In this document: positions 35,442-48,600 of the stretch, one piece after another | How the letters are laid out: each line of letters starts with the position of its first letter | How positions within the stretch are numbered: the first letter of the stretch is position 1 | Assembly (NCBI GenBank): GCA_949361645.1 | Contig: OX442431.1 | Span: 1,607,122 to 1,671,121, forward strand | Source: Spongilla lacustris | Taxonomy: Eukaryota; Porifera; Demospongiae; Spongillida; Spongillidae | Length of the DNA: 64,000 nt | Direction: 5' to 3' | Program-made: the position numbers and the translations under genes | Notes under the pieces: model-generated | The model's database searches: none | What the model saw: the letters and a program-made list of their open reading frames with translations, nothing else | Told to the model about the DNA's origin: nothing

Positions 35442-38400
35442 GTGAGTCTCTTTATCATAACCTGGGTACCTCTAAACCAAAAAACGCTCAGTATACTGCA
35501 CTGTTATGTATTTTGGCCCTACGAAGCCATGACTTTCAAATCCTCACACGTTACCTTTCTGTTCGCAGGAGAGGCGGCTAAGCTCCAGCAGCACCTGGAG
35601 CTCCTGCGAGAGCAGCACATCAAGCTGCAACAGAGATACGCAGAGTTGGAACAGAAGTACACACGCACTCTCGCCAGTTCGGGCGAGACCGGACCGGACC
35701 ATTTTGTGTCTAAGCTTGTGAAGCTAGCCGCCGACCTTTTTGACAAACCTCTATACAGGTCAGTTACTTGCGTGTGCTTTTTGTTTGTATAGCAAATCCA
35801 TCTTGCTAGCACTGTTTAGGCCTTTTAAAAAATCTTCCCGCTTCTTGCACCCGATGTTTTTGCTTTTTCTTGCCGTCTTTCCACATTCATCCTCCCTCTC
35901 CTCCCTATTTCCTAACCTTCCCCCTTACCTCTCCTACCCTCCTGCCCTCTCCTTCCCCCTTCCCTCCTTCCCCCTCCCTCTCCTACCCTCTCCTCCCCTT
36001 CCCTCCTTTCTCCTTCTTCCCCCTTCCTCCTTCCCCCTTCCTCCTTCCCCCTTGTAATAGAATAGTTAATTATTATTATTAGATTTAAGTGACACGTGAT
36101 TAGATTAGAGATTTTGGATTTGGCTTTGAGTGTGCAGTGTGTTTTTGATCTGAGTTCAAACGTGGCTTGTTGTGTAACTGTTTGAAAGTATCCCACGGCA
36201 AAATGTTGACCTGGGATCCAGTGTCCACCTTAAATTTCACTTGAGCTCCATTCATAGTAAGTGTAGTGAAGTATTCACTCCCGTCGTCTTTGCCTCTTTT
36301 GGTTATGCCTCCAACATATTTAGCGTCCTCCGATTCTTCTTCATCCTCTGAGTGATGAACTGTAGCAACCTTTTTGGACCTGCACATGTGAGAAAAATGG
36401 TTCAACCGTCCACATTGATAACATTTCTTTCCTAAAGCCGGACATTGCGATCTGTGATGTGTAAAGCCACAGTTGCCACATGACTGCTGACTTACATGTT
36501 TCCGATCCTCTTTGTCCAGAGGTTTGGATCTGACAGGTTTTTCATAATGAGGGGTTCGTTTCACAACTTGCACTACTGTTTCAGGTCCTTCTTCACTGAG
36601 AAGTTTCATCTGCTTGTTTGATTCCTCTTCTATTTGGCAGATCAACATGGCTTTGTCAAGTGATAGCTCTCGTTCTCTCAGTAGACGTCCTTTCACCCGC
36701 TCCGATGTTATGCCACATACCAATCGATCTCGTATCATTTCATCTTCTAGGATCCCAAATTTACAGTTCTTTGCCAGCAACTTTAGTACAACAACATATT
36801 GGTTGACTGTCTCCTCCTTTCCTTGGTTGCGCGTATTAAATTTATACCGCTCCATAGTGACATTCTGCTTTGAATTGCAATATTCCTCAAACTTTGCGAA
36901 TAGCACATCTAACTTGTCCTTTTCCGCGTTAGTTATCGTCATGGTGTTGTAAACGTCCCTACCCGACTGACCAATCAGATACAAAAAGGCGCCGCACCTT
37001 TCTTTTTCAGTCTTCTCTGACATACTGAATTGCAAGTATAACTCCATTGCTTGTCTCCATTTCCGCCATTTTTCCTGAATTGAAATACTGTCCGTGGTAG
37101 AGAGGTCGAGCTCACTAGGCGCTTTCAAAAACTCCATTTCACTTCTGACACCATCCAGGGCGTGTACTACTGATGACACTACTGATAGAATGGAGGAGGA
37201 GCTGAAATGTGCCGTACATTTGATCCTTAGCACAGGTATGTCGGAAATGTGGCTACAGGAGATAAAGGAGGCTACAAATGAAGACCAGTCAATGCAGAAA
37301 CTCAAAATTTACATACAGCATGGGTGGCCAGAAGAACTATCACGGGTACCTGAAGAGATACGAGAATATTGGCACCTTCGTGACCAACTCTCAGAAGCTG
37401 ATGGCATTCTACTCAAAGGAGAGAAACTCATAATTCCACAAAATCTCAGGGGCAGTATGCTTGATCGAATCCATATGGGACATATGGGAGTTACAAAGTG
37501 TTCACAACGGGCGAGAGAAGTGATGTTCTGGCCTGGCATGAATAAGGCAATAGAGCAAATGGTTTTAAGATGCACCATATGTCAGGAACATCGTGATTCA
37601 AATCCCAAAGAACCCATGCTACCAGGTCCAGCACCTGAGCGCCCATGGGAAATCATTGCTACTGATCTTTTCCAGTGGGATGGCAAGGATTATGTATTAT
37701 TGGTGGACTATTATTCACGTTACATCGAAATCAGGATGTTAGAAAACACAACTAGTACAACAATGATACATCATATCAAATCAATATTTTCTAGACATGG
37801 AATACCCTCTATGATCATTAGTGATAATGGTCCACAATACACAGCAAAAGAATTTCAGAAGTTCACAAAGGAATGGAGGATCAGACACGTCACAGCAAGT
37901 CCGTACCATCCTCAAGCGAATGGTTTGGCTGAGAAGAGTGTTCAAACAGTCAAAAGGATACTGAGCAAAGCAAAAGCAGATGGTCAAGACCTATACTTAT
38001 GTTTATTGGAATACAGAAACACAATGATTGACAACCTAGCCTCACCAGCACAACTGCTGATGGGCAGAAGGTTACGCACTAACCTCCCAGTAGCAACCTC
38101 ACAGCTTCAACCAAAGGTCATAGATCCAAACATGGTGAAAGCAAAACAGAATGAAAGGAAGGCACATAAAAAACAGAATTATGACAAAGGTTCCAGACAA
38201 TTACCTGAGCTCAAAAAAGGAGAAAGAGCGCGTGTTCAAGTACAAGGAAAATGGAAACCAGTGGTGATCATGGACAAGGCAGGAACGCCAAGGTCGTACA
38301 TAGTGAAAACAGAAGAGGGCAAATTGCTGCGGAGAAACAGAAAACATTTGATGAGACTGGAAGAACATGTGACGGAACCAGAGCTACAAGTGACATATGC

Positions 38401-39545
38401 TCAACCAGAAGAGAGGCACATGGAACACTCTGAGGGAGATGGAGCAGAGATAGAAGATGGTAAACCTGCAGAGGTGGAAATAGCAGAAGATGAAAACACA
38501 AGAGATGATGACCAACCAGGCAATGAAGAACTAGCACAACAAAACATTGAGTATACAACAAGATCAGGGAGAGTAGTCAAACCTCCAAAAAGGTTTAATG
38601 ACTTTGTGAAAGTATGAACTTCAAAAAGGGGAAATTGTAATAGAATAGTTAATTATTATTATTAGATTTAAGTGACACGTGATTAGATTAGAGATTTTGG
38701 ATTTGGCTTTGAGTGTGCAGTGTGTTTTTGATCTGAGTTAATATCTGTTTGAATCGGGCTAGTTCTTGTGCTTCTACTGAAATAACACACCCCTTCCCTC
38801 TCCCTCCTCCCCCTTTCCCTCCTTGCAGTGACATACAGATTGTGCTGGCAGACAGGCAGATACCAGCACATAGATTTATACTAGCCACTCGAAGCAGCCA
38901 CTGGGAACCGACGGACAACCTCCTCACGTCCACCGCGCAGATAGACCTCAGCCACATGAAGCCCTATGTGGCTGCTGCACTGGTGAAATGGGTGTACACG
39001 GACGCCATTAACATGCCCTCTGACCAGGACGCCATCATTGAGCTACTGGGAGCCTCCAACAGCTACCGCCTCTCAGAGCTGAAGCTGAAGTGAGTGAGGC
39101 CTGGGGAAGAGGGGTTTGACTCAATGATGAGGGAGGTGGGATATGTGGGTTGTGTATGAGGTTGTGAGGAGGGAGATGAGGGTTGTGAGGAGGGAGATGA
39201 GGGTTGTGAGGTGGGAGATGAGGGTTGTGAGGAGGGAGGAGGGGATGAGGGTTGTGAGGAGGTGGAATGAGCAATGATTTGGCAAGTCCTTACCTTCTTG
39301 AACAAAGCTGTATAACAACATGTTGTGGTTTCTTGTGACCTGTAGCTTTCTCACATTTACAAGGGAACAGTGTGTTCCTGTCATGTCACTGATTACCATA
39401 CCCCTTAGGTGTGAACAGGCACTCATCACAGCTGTGAATGTTCGTAACTGCATAAGGCTGTACCAGACCTCAGAGGAACACGGTGCCGAGCACCTCAAGA
39501 AATACTGTCTGCAGATTATCTCCAGTCACTGGGTAGGCAGTGGTG

Positions 39546-39617
<72 letters not shown>

Positions 39618-42600
39618 TGTGTGTGTGTGTGTGTGTGATGTGCGTGTGTGTGTGTGTGATGTGCGTGCGTGCGTACATGTGTGCGTGTGTATGTGTATGC
39701 ATACATGTATGTGCGTATATATACATGTACATTGTATGTTGTACATTTATGTACGTACATGTACGTCTATATGTGTGTACATGTACATGTATGAGTGTTC
39801 ATCATCTGTATGTGTGTACGTCTTGTGTGTACATGACATGTCCATGTACATGTAGGCTTGTGTGCATGTGTATGTGCATGTATCCTTAAGCATGTGTGTG
39901 TAATATAAATGAATACGAATGCAGCAATGTTGCTTGCCATAACCATAACTGGTCCTGAAGCAAAACAATTGTGCATTTGTACACTACTAGGACAAAAGAT
40001 ATGTTTACAATTGTATGTCACAACAAGTGTGTGGTATTTGGAAGTCTATTGTACATGTAGCACAGCTGTTGTGTAGACAAGTCACTCCCTCTTGATTGGT
40101 TGATACCAGTATGACTATTATGTGTGTCTCCTTCAAGCTGGGACATACCCTAACCTGTACATCCCAGGGTGGTCACATACCCTAACCTGTACATCCCAGG
40201 GTGGTCACATGCCCTAACCTGTACATCCCAGGGTGGTCACATACCCTAACCTGTACATCCCAGGGTGGTCACATACCCTAACCTGTACATCCTAGGGTGG
40301 TCACATACCCTAACCTGTACATCCCAGGGTGGTCACATACCCTATCCTGTACATCCCAGGGTGCCTAACCTGTACATCCCAGGGTGGTCACATGTAGTTA
40401 TGGTGTGTGAATGTGTGGCATTGCAAATGGATCTCCATGGGATTTTTAGCTGTGGTAAGCTGATGGTTGTGCACTGTAGGAGAGTTTGATAGTAGCTAAA
40501 TGTAGCTACATGTAGCTTGTTGTAGGAGAAAGGTACATGTATATGCTTATGCATGGATTTGCATTGTTTGGTAAACAAGCCAGTAAGCATGAGCAAAGCT
40601 ACTTTTCAGCAACCTTCAGATTTAGCTACTTGTGCATGTCCCCACATGTATATGTCCCCACATGTACATGTCCCTACATGTACATGTACATGTCCCTACA
40701 TGTACATGTATATGTCCTTACATGTACATGTCCCTACAAAGTATATGTGCATGTCCCTACATGTACATATACTTGTGCATGTCCCTACATGTACATGTCC
40801 CTACATGTGCATGTCCCTACATGTACATGTCCCTACATGTACATGTTCCTACATGTACATGTTCCTACTTGTGTAATAGGTTTGTCACCTTTCCATAACA
40901 GAGCAGCCTCAACACCAGCGACTTTGCCAGCCTGAGTGCTCCCCTTCTCTACGACATGTTCAAGGCACACACTTCGTTCCCCCTGCACCTAGCCATCCAC
41001 CATCTCAGGGAAGATGTTGTGTTCCTCTTCCTGATAGAGTATAGTGCCCAGGTTAGCAAGTGGGGGGGGGGGGGGGGGGGGCAGTTTTGGTTTACAAGTA
41101 CATGTATGCTCATAAGCAATGTGCATTCATGTACTTGTGTGTGAAGCAATGTGCATACTTGTGTGTGTAGCAGTGTGCATACATGTACTTGTGTGTGAAG
41201 CAATGTGCATTCATGTACTTGTGTGTGTAGCAGTGTGCATACATGTACTTGTGTGTGAAGCAATGTGCATACTTGTGTGTGTAGCAGTGTGCATACTTGT
41301 GTGTGTAGCAGTGTGCATACTTGTGTGTGTAGCAGTGTGCATACTTGTGTGTGTGAAGCAATGTGCATACTTGTGTGTGTGTGAAGCAATGTGCATACTT
41401 GTGTGTGTGAAGCAATGTGCATACTTTTGTGTGTAGCAATGTGCAGATCTGGACAAGCTACATGTACATGTATTATATTTATGCCTGGCCAGGGAAGGGG
41501 TGTGTTTTTACTCATTTGACACCTTGCTTGTGGTTTATGTTTGTCAACTAAGTGATTTCATTAAGGTGGTCCAAATATGGACATAATGACAGGAATAGAA
41601 TTTTAAGGGACAGTGGATTCATGTGCATGTATGTAGTGTAAACCACAAACCAGCAGGTCTCAATCTGTTATAGAATAGTGACCCTTATAATCCTAATTCG
41701 TTGTAGATTGATCAGGTGTGTAGGAAGTAAAGTTGGACTCGTAGTTACCCATGTACAAGGTGTTTTAATTTTTGTTGCATTGTGGAAGAATAATTAATGT
41801 AGTTTTCTTGAAGCAAGCTCAACCACACCTTACAGTACATATGCTTCTCTTTTTGGGCTTAAATCCTTTGTTTTTTTTTTTTGTTGCACTCCATCAATAT
41901 GAAATCTGCGAGCACTCAATAATGCTTATATTATAAATGAAAATGCATGATAACTTTTTATAAGTGCTTATTTTGTAGCTCAAGGGTATAAGGTAGAGAT
42001 ATAGCATTATCAGGTGTCTTCCAAATTCAAACAAGTAGGACGTAAAAATTTTGAGAACAGTACAAATAATCAAGGGGCGGTGGAGAGAAATAACTGGAGA
42101 CTGGGGGTAGGAAGGGAAGGGTCTGGGCACCCTCACTGCTGGAGACTGGGGGTAGGAGGGAAGGGTCTGGACACCCTCACTGAATGTGGGCCACAGTGCA
42201 GGATGGGATTGTGAAAAATTTAATTCAGCCATGTCAGACAGGCTTTGAGGAATAGGTGTTCACCTGGGCCGCAGTGCAGGTCTGAACTGCTGATGTTGCT
42301 GCTAGGTCCAAGCCTCACTAAGGCTGCTAGGTCCAAGCCTCACTAAGGCCGCTGATGTTGCTGCTAGGTCCAAGCCTCACTAAGGCCGCTGATTTTGCTG
42401 CTAGGTCCAAGCCTCACTAAGGCTGCTAGGTCCAAGCCTCACTAAGGCCGCTGATGTTGCTGCTAGGTCCAAGCCTCACTAAGGCTGCTGATGTTGCTGC
42501 TAGGTCCAAGCCTCACTAAGGCCGCTGATGTTGCTGCTAGGTCCAAGCCTCACTAAGGCTGCTGATGTTGCTGCTAGGTCCAAGCCTCACTAAGGCTGCT

Positions 42601-45600
42601 GATGTTGCTGCTAGGTCCAAGCCTCACTAAGGCAGCTAATGTTGCTGCTAGGTCCAAGCCTCACTAAGGCCGCTGATGTTGCTGCTACATGTAGGTACAA
42701 GCCACGAAGTATTATTAAAAATTATGATTATAATTTTACTGATAACAACTTTTTGCACAGCAGCAGGATTGTGCAGGATTGCACACTTACTATTACACAT
42801 TACAGAAGGCTTATATACAATACACACAATCCACATAAACCCAGCAAATGCATATCCCCGCATACGCTCCCGGACAATGTTCCAAGGTCCAGCCTCATCA
42901 GACTCCCGTGGTTTGTAAAAAAAAAAAAAGATCCACATGGTCCTCTGAGGCAGCTTCCAAGTATTATCCCCCTTATGTGGCCCTAATCCGCAGAGGGAAT
43001 TCCTCTCTTTTTGGGCCACTCCTGAGGTAAAATTTTCCACTTTGTCACCCGTTCACATGGTCCATCCATCCAGATGTCCGTCTCTAAATAAGAGCGCACC
43101 ACGAGACATCATCAGGGCTAGGGTTTCAGCTAAAGGTGCTGCGAGGTGGCCAGTCTACACGTATTGATCGCTCCAAAGAATGGGAGTGGAAAACACGAGC
43201 TCAGCAACCGTCCAAACAATTATTATTTTCCGGTGGATGAAAATGATAGAAGTAGTATCAGTTACAACATATACATTACAAACAAATGGGCTAATATTAG
43301 TGATGCAGATAATAAGTTCTATGGATCTTCAATTGATCTTGATTGTGACAGGAGTGCCCGTGAGTTGGCTCGCGTCTAAGTCAGGCTAAGCCTGCCATAC
43401 AATAGACAGGTAGCATGTGACTTGGAGCAATTTCCCCTGGTGGCTAGGCGAGAGGCAAGGTGTGATAAAATCTGCATGGCTTCTGCACCCCAGCACCCAT
43501 AAGTCTCCACTGCTATGGGGATACATGTCCAGCTAAGCTCTGAGCACTTGACAACATTAGAATTGTGCTTGTGCACCTCAGCTGCCAGAGCTGCAGATCC
43601 ACTTGTCACACCTGCTTCCATTAACGTACTTGAATTTAGCGTAGATGTGACAGTCAGATCTAGAGCTGCTGATTTGCCCAAATCCCAAGGAGGGATAAGG
43701 GTGTCTGCTGGCTGTGTTCTATGTCCTCCACGCCCCAAACCACTTCCTGCTTCAACTTAAGGATTTTAATGAACTTGCCTCCTCTGATAATGCTTTAGTG
43801 TTGGATCATCTTGATGTTGTGATGCACCAAAGATCTCTGCCTGGCAAAATTGAAGATCATGATTTAAGTATGTTACTTGACAAGGTCTCCTTGCCTGACA
43901 AAGCACGTCTGCTACCTGTTTCTTTACCTCATGCAGCTGCTTGGCTCTCTGTGATTCCTTCCCTAAGGCTCAATCTCCATCTTGAACCTGCTGAGTTTCA
44001 GACTGCTGTAAAGTGGTGGTTGTGTATTGCTGTTACTGTTTTGCCCATCCGATGCCTTGGACCCTTTAGGCCACCATGCCTTAACATGCGAGCATGGAGG
44101 AGATGGGGTGTCGCGGCACAACAGATTCAGTGATGTCCTCTTTGAATCTTGCTGATGGGCCTGTCTGGGTCCTCTGATGGATTCAGCTAGGTGCTTGCAA
44201 GAAGTTGAGCAGACACCAGAAGCACTTTAAAAGGAGGATATGTAGGCAGCTGAACAGGAGCCCAAGACCCGCTCTGCTTAGACAGAGTTGGGCTTGTTGC
44301 CATGCAACATTAGGTGTGTATCGCGGTGCATTAAAAAAATCAGCGACAGACATCATCATCAAAGAATTGCAATGCCTCACCAATAAAGGCTGGGGGGGTT
44401 AGATCTAGCAAGGTGCACCAACTTGCAGAAGCCACCACATTGCCTAAGCAGGAGCAGGGCCATCAACTGTACAAGCAACTTGGAAGCATCTGCATTTGTG
44501 TGCCAAAAACTTGGCTCCAAAAGATTCAATTGGAGCTCCCAGAATCTTAAAGTTAGGAACACTGGACCCAGCTCCTGGATGATGGAGAATACCTTTGCTA
44601 CAGCAGGCTTAGGCCCTGCAACCACACCATCATCGATGTACCATCTGTGGAATAGCAGACTGTGGAACATTCATCAGGTTTCAATAGCTATGGCAGTGAC
44701 CAGTTTGTGCAACACAAGGCAGAAGAACATGGGGCCTAGTGGGTCACCCTGCTGGAGAGCTGATGATACCCGTGGGATGCCACAAAGTAGGGTGCTGACC
44801 ATAACACCACGAGGCGTCTTTACCCATCCAATCACCTTCCATGCAGTGCCCTAGCCCATGGATAATTTTTTTCGGCTCCTGATGGACATGCTAATCCTAT
44901 TTGGAGTGGGGCGAAATTTTCACCATCGATATTGGATAATACCAAAGGCTATGTGTTGGTGGAGTCGCCCTTGCAAAAGGCTCCACAGAGACAAAGAAGG
45001 GTTCAAGCAACCTGCAGATCGAAAATTCCAACCTCCTCAAGGTGTGACAAAATCATCTAAGCTTTAGATTGCTTTTTGGAAATGAAAGAGAAACAAAAAT
45101 CCTGGTCGCCAATGGATATCCCAAGAATCTCCATATTGGGCTTTTTAGATTTCATCATGCCCAATAGGAACATGTAAAGACCATGTTCACCTACAGGCAA
45201 GTTGATGATGATACCCAGAGCAGGGCCTTCCTCCTTGAGTATCCTGCATAAGGAAGACCTTGGGCCGGCCACAGCCCCATCTTCCAGCTAGCAGGCGTGG
45301 AAAGGGATGTTAGAGCAGGCACTGTCTTTTGATATTTTCATTACTGAGATGTTTAAGACAAGCACCCTAGAGCGTGCCAAAGAAGAGGATGCTGTCCATA
45401 GAACTAGCTGACCCAGGGGAGAAGTTCAGGATAATGCTTAGAGCACTCTGACGGGATACAATGTAGCTTGACGAGAAACCAAATTAAAAACATTCGTCAT
45501 GCCTACTTATTATTATTATTATTATTAATCTTTAATAAATAAACCATTACTAGTTAACACAAATACGCCACATTGTTTATTATAATACTGTAGTAATAGG

Positions 45601-48600
45601 GCAGGAGCTCCCTTGCCAAGATGGCTCTGGCTATGGATTTGACCAAAGTCATGTTCAGCCTGCTGTAAATATCCGCCATGACACAGGGTTTGGGAGAGGA
45701 CATGATGATGAAAAGGTGGGATGTCAACCTAGAAAAAGTGAGATGAGCCTCCTTACCCCAGTTGCAGAAGGTCTCGACAGCCAGTGGAATGCATGTCCAC
45801 CCCAACTCCTGACATTTGGGACCATTAGTTAGTATCTTGCGGGTCTCTGCAGCCGCAGATGCTGCACCAGACATTTGGCTAGAATCCATCAATATGGCTG
45901 GGCAGAGTGGTGATGTTACCGTGACATCATATGCTGCAGGCTTGCCGCTGTCCCACCAGCTATGAGCATATCTGCAGGTCTGGAGTGGCTGTGATCTCTG
46001 GTAAGACCATGACCCTTCTCTATGCTCACACTCAAATGAGCTCGTCGACAGAAGTCCACAACAGCATCACGCAAGTGATTGTGCCTCACCACCACATCTC
46101 CCCCATGCCTGCAGGTTACAGCGTGGTGACCCAAGGGATCAAGGGCAACATCTGTGCAAAGTGGGCACAAAATCCCACCAACACCTACACCTAGCCACCA
46201 CCTCACTGCAGTCTGGAACTCATTGCACTCCATGTGTAGGCCTAAGCCCATGGAAGGGACCACTATGAGGGGCTAAAATAGACAGAAGTTGGGCTTTGTT
46301 TGCTGGGGAAGATGCTTCCAACAAAGATTTGAACTGATTTTCATCAATTCTGCTGGACAGCTCTCTCTGAGGAGTGGGAGAAGCAAGAGCAGACTCAGCC
46401 GTGATTGTGTGGTGTAAGGAAACCTATAAGCTACGACTGCCTGCTGAAGATGGCGATTGTTGAAAAGGCCCAGGCCTGATGAGGAAAGTGAGGCAATGAA
46501 GGCAGCAGCAGCATGGCAAGAAAGAGAACGAAGGCCTAAGCCCCCGAACCTCAAACCTAGCTGAGCCTGTTTCCAGGCACTGCCTGATACTTCAATGGCT
46601 GAGCAGAGCACAAAACACTGCCTCACATCTTTCCTGAAGGACACAAGGGCATCCGAAGCCACACTCTGAGGAGTGACCCAAGTCAGGTGAACCATCTTGC
46701 AAAAACCTCCACACATGCGCAGCAACGTGAAGGGCCACCCATCCACCAGACTTGAGAGCAATTTCTTGGATTCAGCACACTTGTTAGTGATAAATCTGGA
46801 ACAGTGTAAGTAGTTGCCAACAGGGGCACCAAGAATGTCTAGGTTAGAAGCGAGCACTTCACAGCTGGTGGGAAAGAGGTGTTGCCTTTGCTGCTGAAGA
46901 TAGATATGCAGGCCCAGAGAAGGTCCCATCTCTTCGATGATATGCACGGCCCGCAGCACAGCTGGACGGTTTCCAGCTAAGACACCATCATCAAGATACA
47001 ATGCCTGGTAGAGGAGGCCCACACATTCTTCATCAGCCTCCACACTGGAAATTGCAAAACAAGTGCAAAAGTAACGGATCCAGGGGATCCCCCTGTTGAA
47101 CCTCTGACTCTGAACTGATTTGTCGTAGAGGGTGCCATAACAGAAGATATGATCCATAGCACCAAGACACCCAGGCAAAAGTTCAGGGGAAAAGGTGCTG
47201 GCCACATTCCTCCACAACTGCCTGTCTGGAGACAACATTAAAAGCATTTTTCATGTCTACCTTGAAGGCAAGAAAGTCATTGTCCAACTAGACAGATCCT
47301 CAGACAAATGGAAGAGGTGCTCTGGAGGGTATGGCTGATTGCCCTGCCTTTAGCCAAGTTCCATAGTGGACCCAACTCATTGTCTGTCCACATGTTGCAT
47401 AACACTGGGAGAGGCTTGTCATGATGTCCCTGGCACCTAAGTGACAGGAGGACACATTTTGGGAGCATGAAAAGTTTGAGCCATGCCTCCTCAGAATTCT
47501 CTTGAATGACACATCACAAAGCTGATGACAGTGCTCGGGCAAAGGCGGGCCTGGATCTTGATGGAATGAAGCGCAGTGTTGGCTGATTAAGAAGGCACAC
47601 CTCCTCAAACGTTTTTTTTTTTTTTTAGTAGAAATAATACACATATCCAATATGCACATACGTAAAATACACAACTAACTACACCACACATCTAAATCCA
47701 CAATGCAGTTCTACTCAACATAGCTCTTGAGTTGGCCTTAATTAGCGACATGTTTAGACGACCATACAGATTTGAAATTACTCTGGACATCGTTTGGTTT
47801 GTTTTGATGGGCCAAACGTGAGATGGTACATGTATGATCCATCCAAGTTCTTCACACTTTGGATCATTTTCAGTGTGTTTTCGGACTTCAGCACATGCAG
47901 CTGCTGACCCCCCTGTGAATCCCGCTTCGGCAATAACATTTGAGTTAAGCGGTGAAATCACAGTGAGGTCTAGGGTTGCTGGTCTGCTGCAGAACCAGCT
48001 GGGAACCAAAATGTCAGCCGGCCTAGTCCGACAGTTGTCATGCTCAACCCACTTCCAGCTTCACATTTAACGCTTATGCCTCCCGACGAAATGACTCAGC
48101 CAGTATATCTCTGATCTTAAAAGTTATTATTATTATTATTATTATTATTTTATTATTTTTATTGAAATACACATATTATTATTGAACATAGATTACATGT
48201 ACAATGAAATAAAACCCCTAAGTAGTGTACAGCACACCAAAAAGACCCACAACACCCAAAGAACACCCACCCTAACCCACATGTCTCAATTAACCCCCCG
48301 TCTACTGACTGCAACAGCCTTGCACGGGATAGCATGGCTCTTGCGTTACAACGGACTAAGGTCAGGTTAAGTCTCTGGTATATGGTCGTTGTGGCTTTGG
48401 ACTTGCTGCACTGTAACTGCAAAGCCAGGCGGGCTGCGAGGCGAGAAAACGAACTATGTGCTTCTTCCCCCCAGCACCCATAAGACTCGACCGCTAAGGG
48501 AATGCAGACCCACCCCAGCTCCCTGCACTTAGGGTCGTTAGCATTGTGCTTGCGCACTTCGGCCTTACCCGCTGCTGACCCACTTGTAGCTCCCGCTTCA

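Larger units (their letters stand above)
36048..38794 (+). mobile_element. Rearranged Ty3/gypsy LTR retrotransposon in ANKFY1 intron 2
   Basis: The insertion is bounded by a 5-bp target duplication CCCCT (36048-36052 and 38790-38794). The 3' LTR is 38636-38789 (TGTAATAG...AACACA, 154 bp), preceded by a polypurine tract. The left LTR (36053-36156) has only the first 104 bp. Inside, the protease-gag block and primer-binding site are inverted (37153-36157, minus), joined directly to the pol spacer and integrase in sense orientation. RT and RNase H are deleted. LTR identity over the shared 104 bp looks complete, so the event is young. Confidence 0.92.

Noticed and set aside
35442..35792. A separate ORF starting MSLFIITWVPL before the coiled coil
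   Set aside because: Its first 42 codons are intron 1; the spliced start at 35426 (MAALTG) fits the family better and in phase.
37094..37153. Integrase ORF starting at 37094 (MVERSSSLGAFKN)
   Set aside because: The first 20 codons are antisense gag and PBS sequence brought in by the inversion; true pol homology starts at about 37154.
39550..39889. Extension of ANKFY1 exon 4 frame into VCVCVC repeats
   Set aside because: A GTAGGC donor ends the exon at 39532 and the next exon (40902) continues the conserved protein; the extension is intronic TG repeat.
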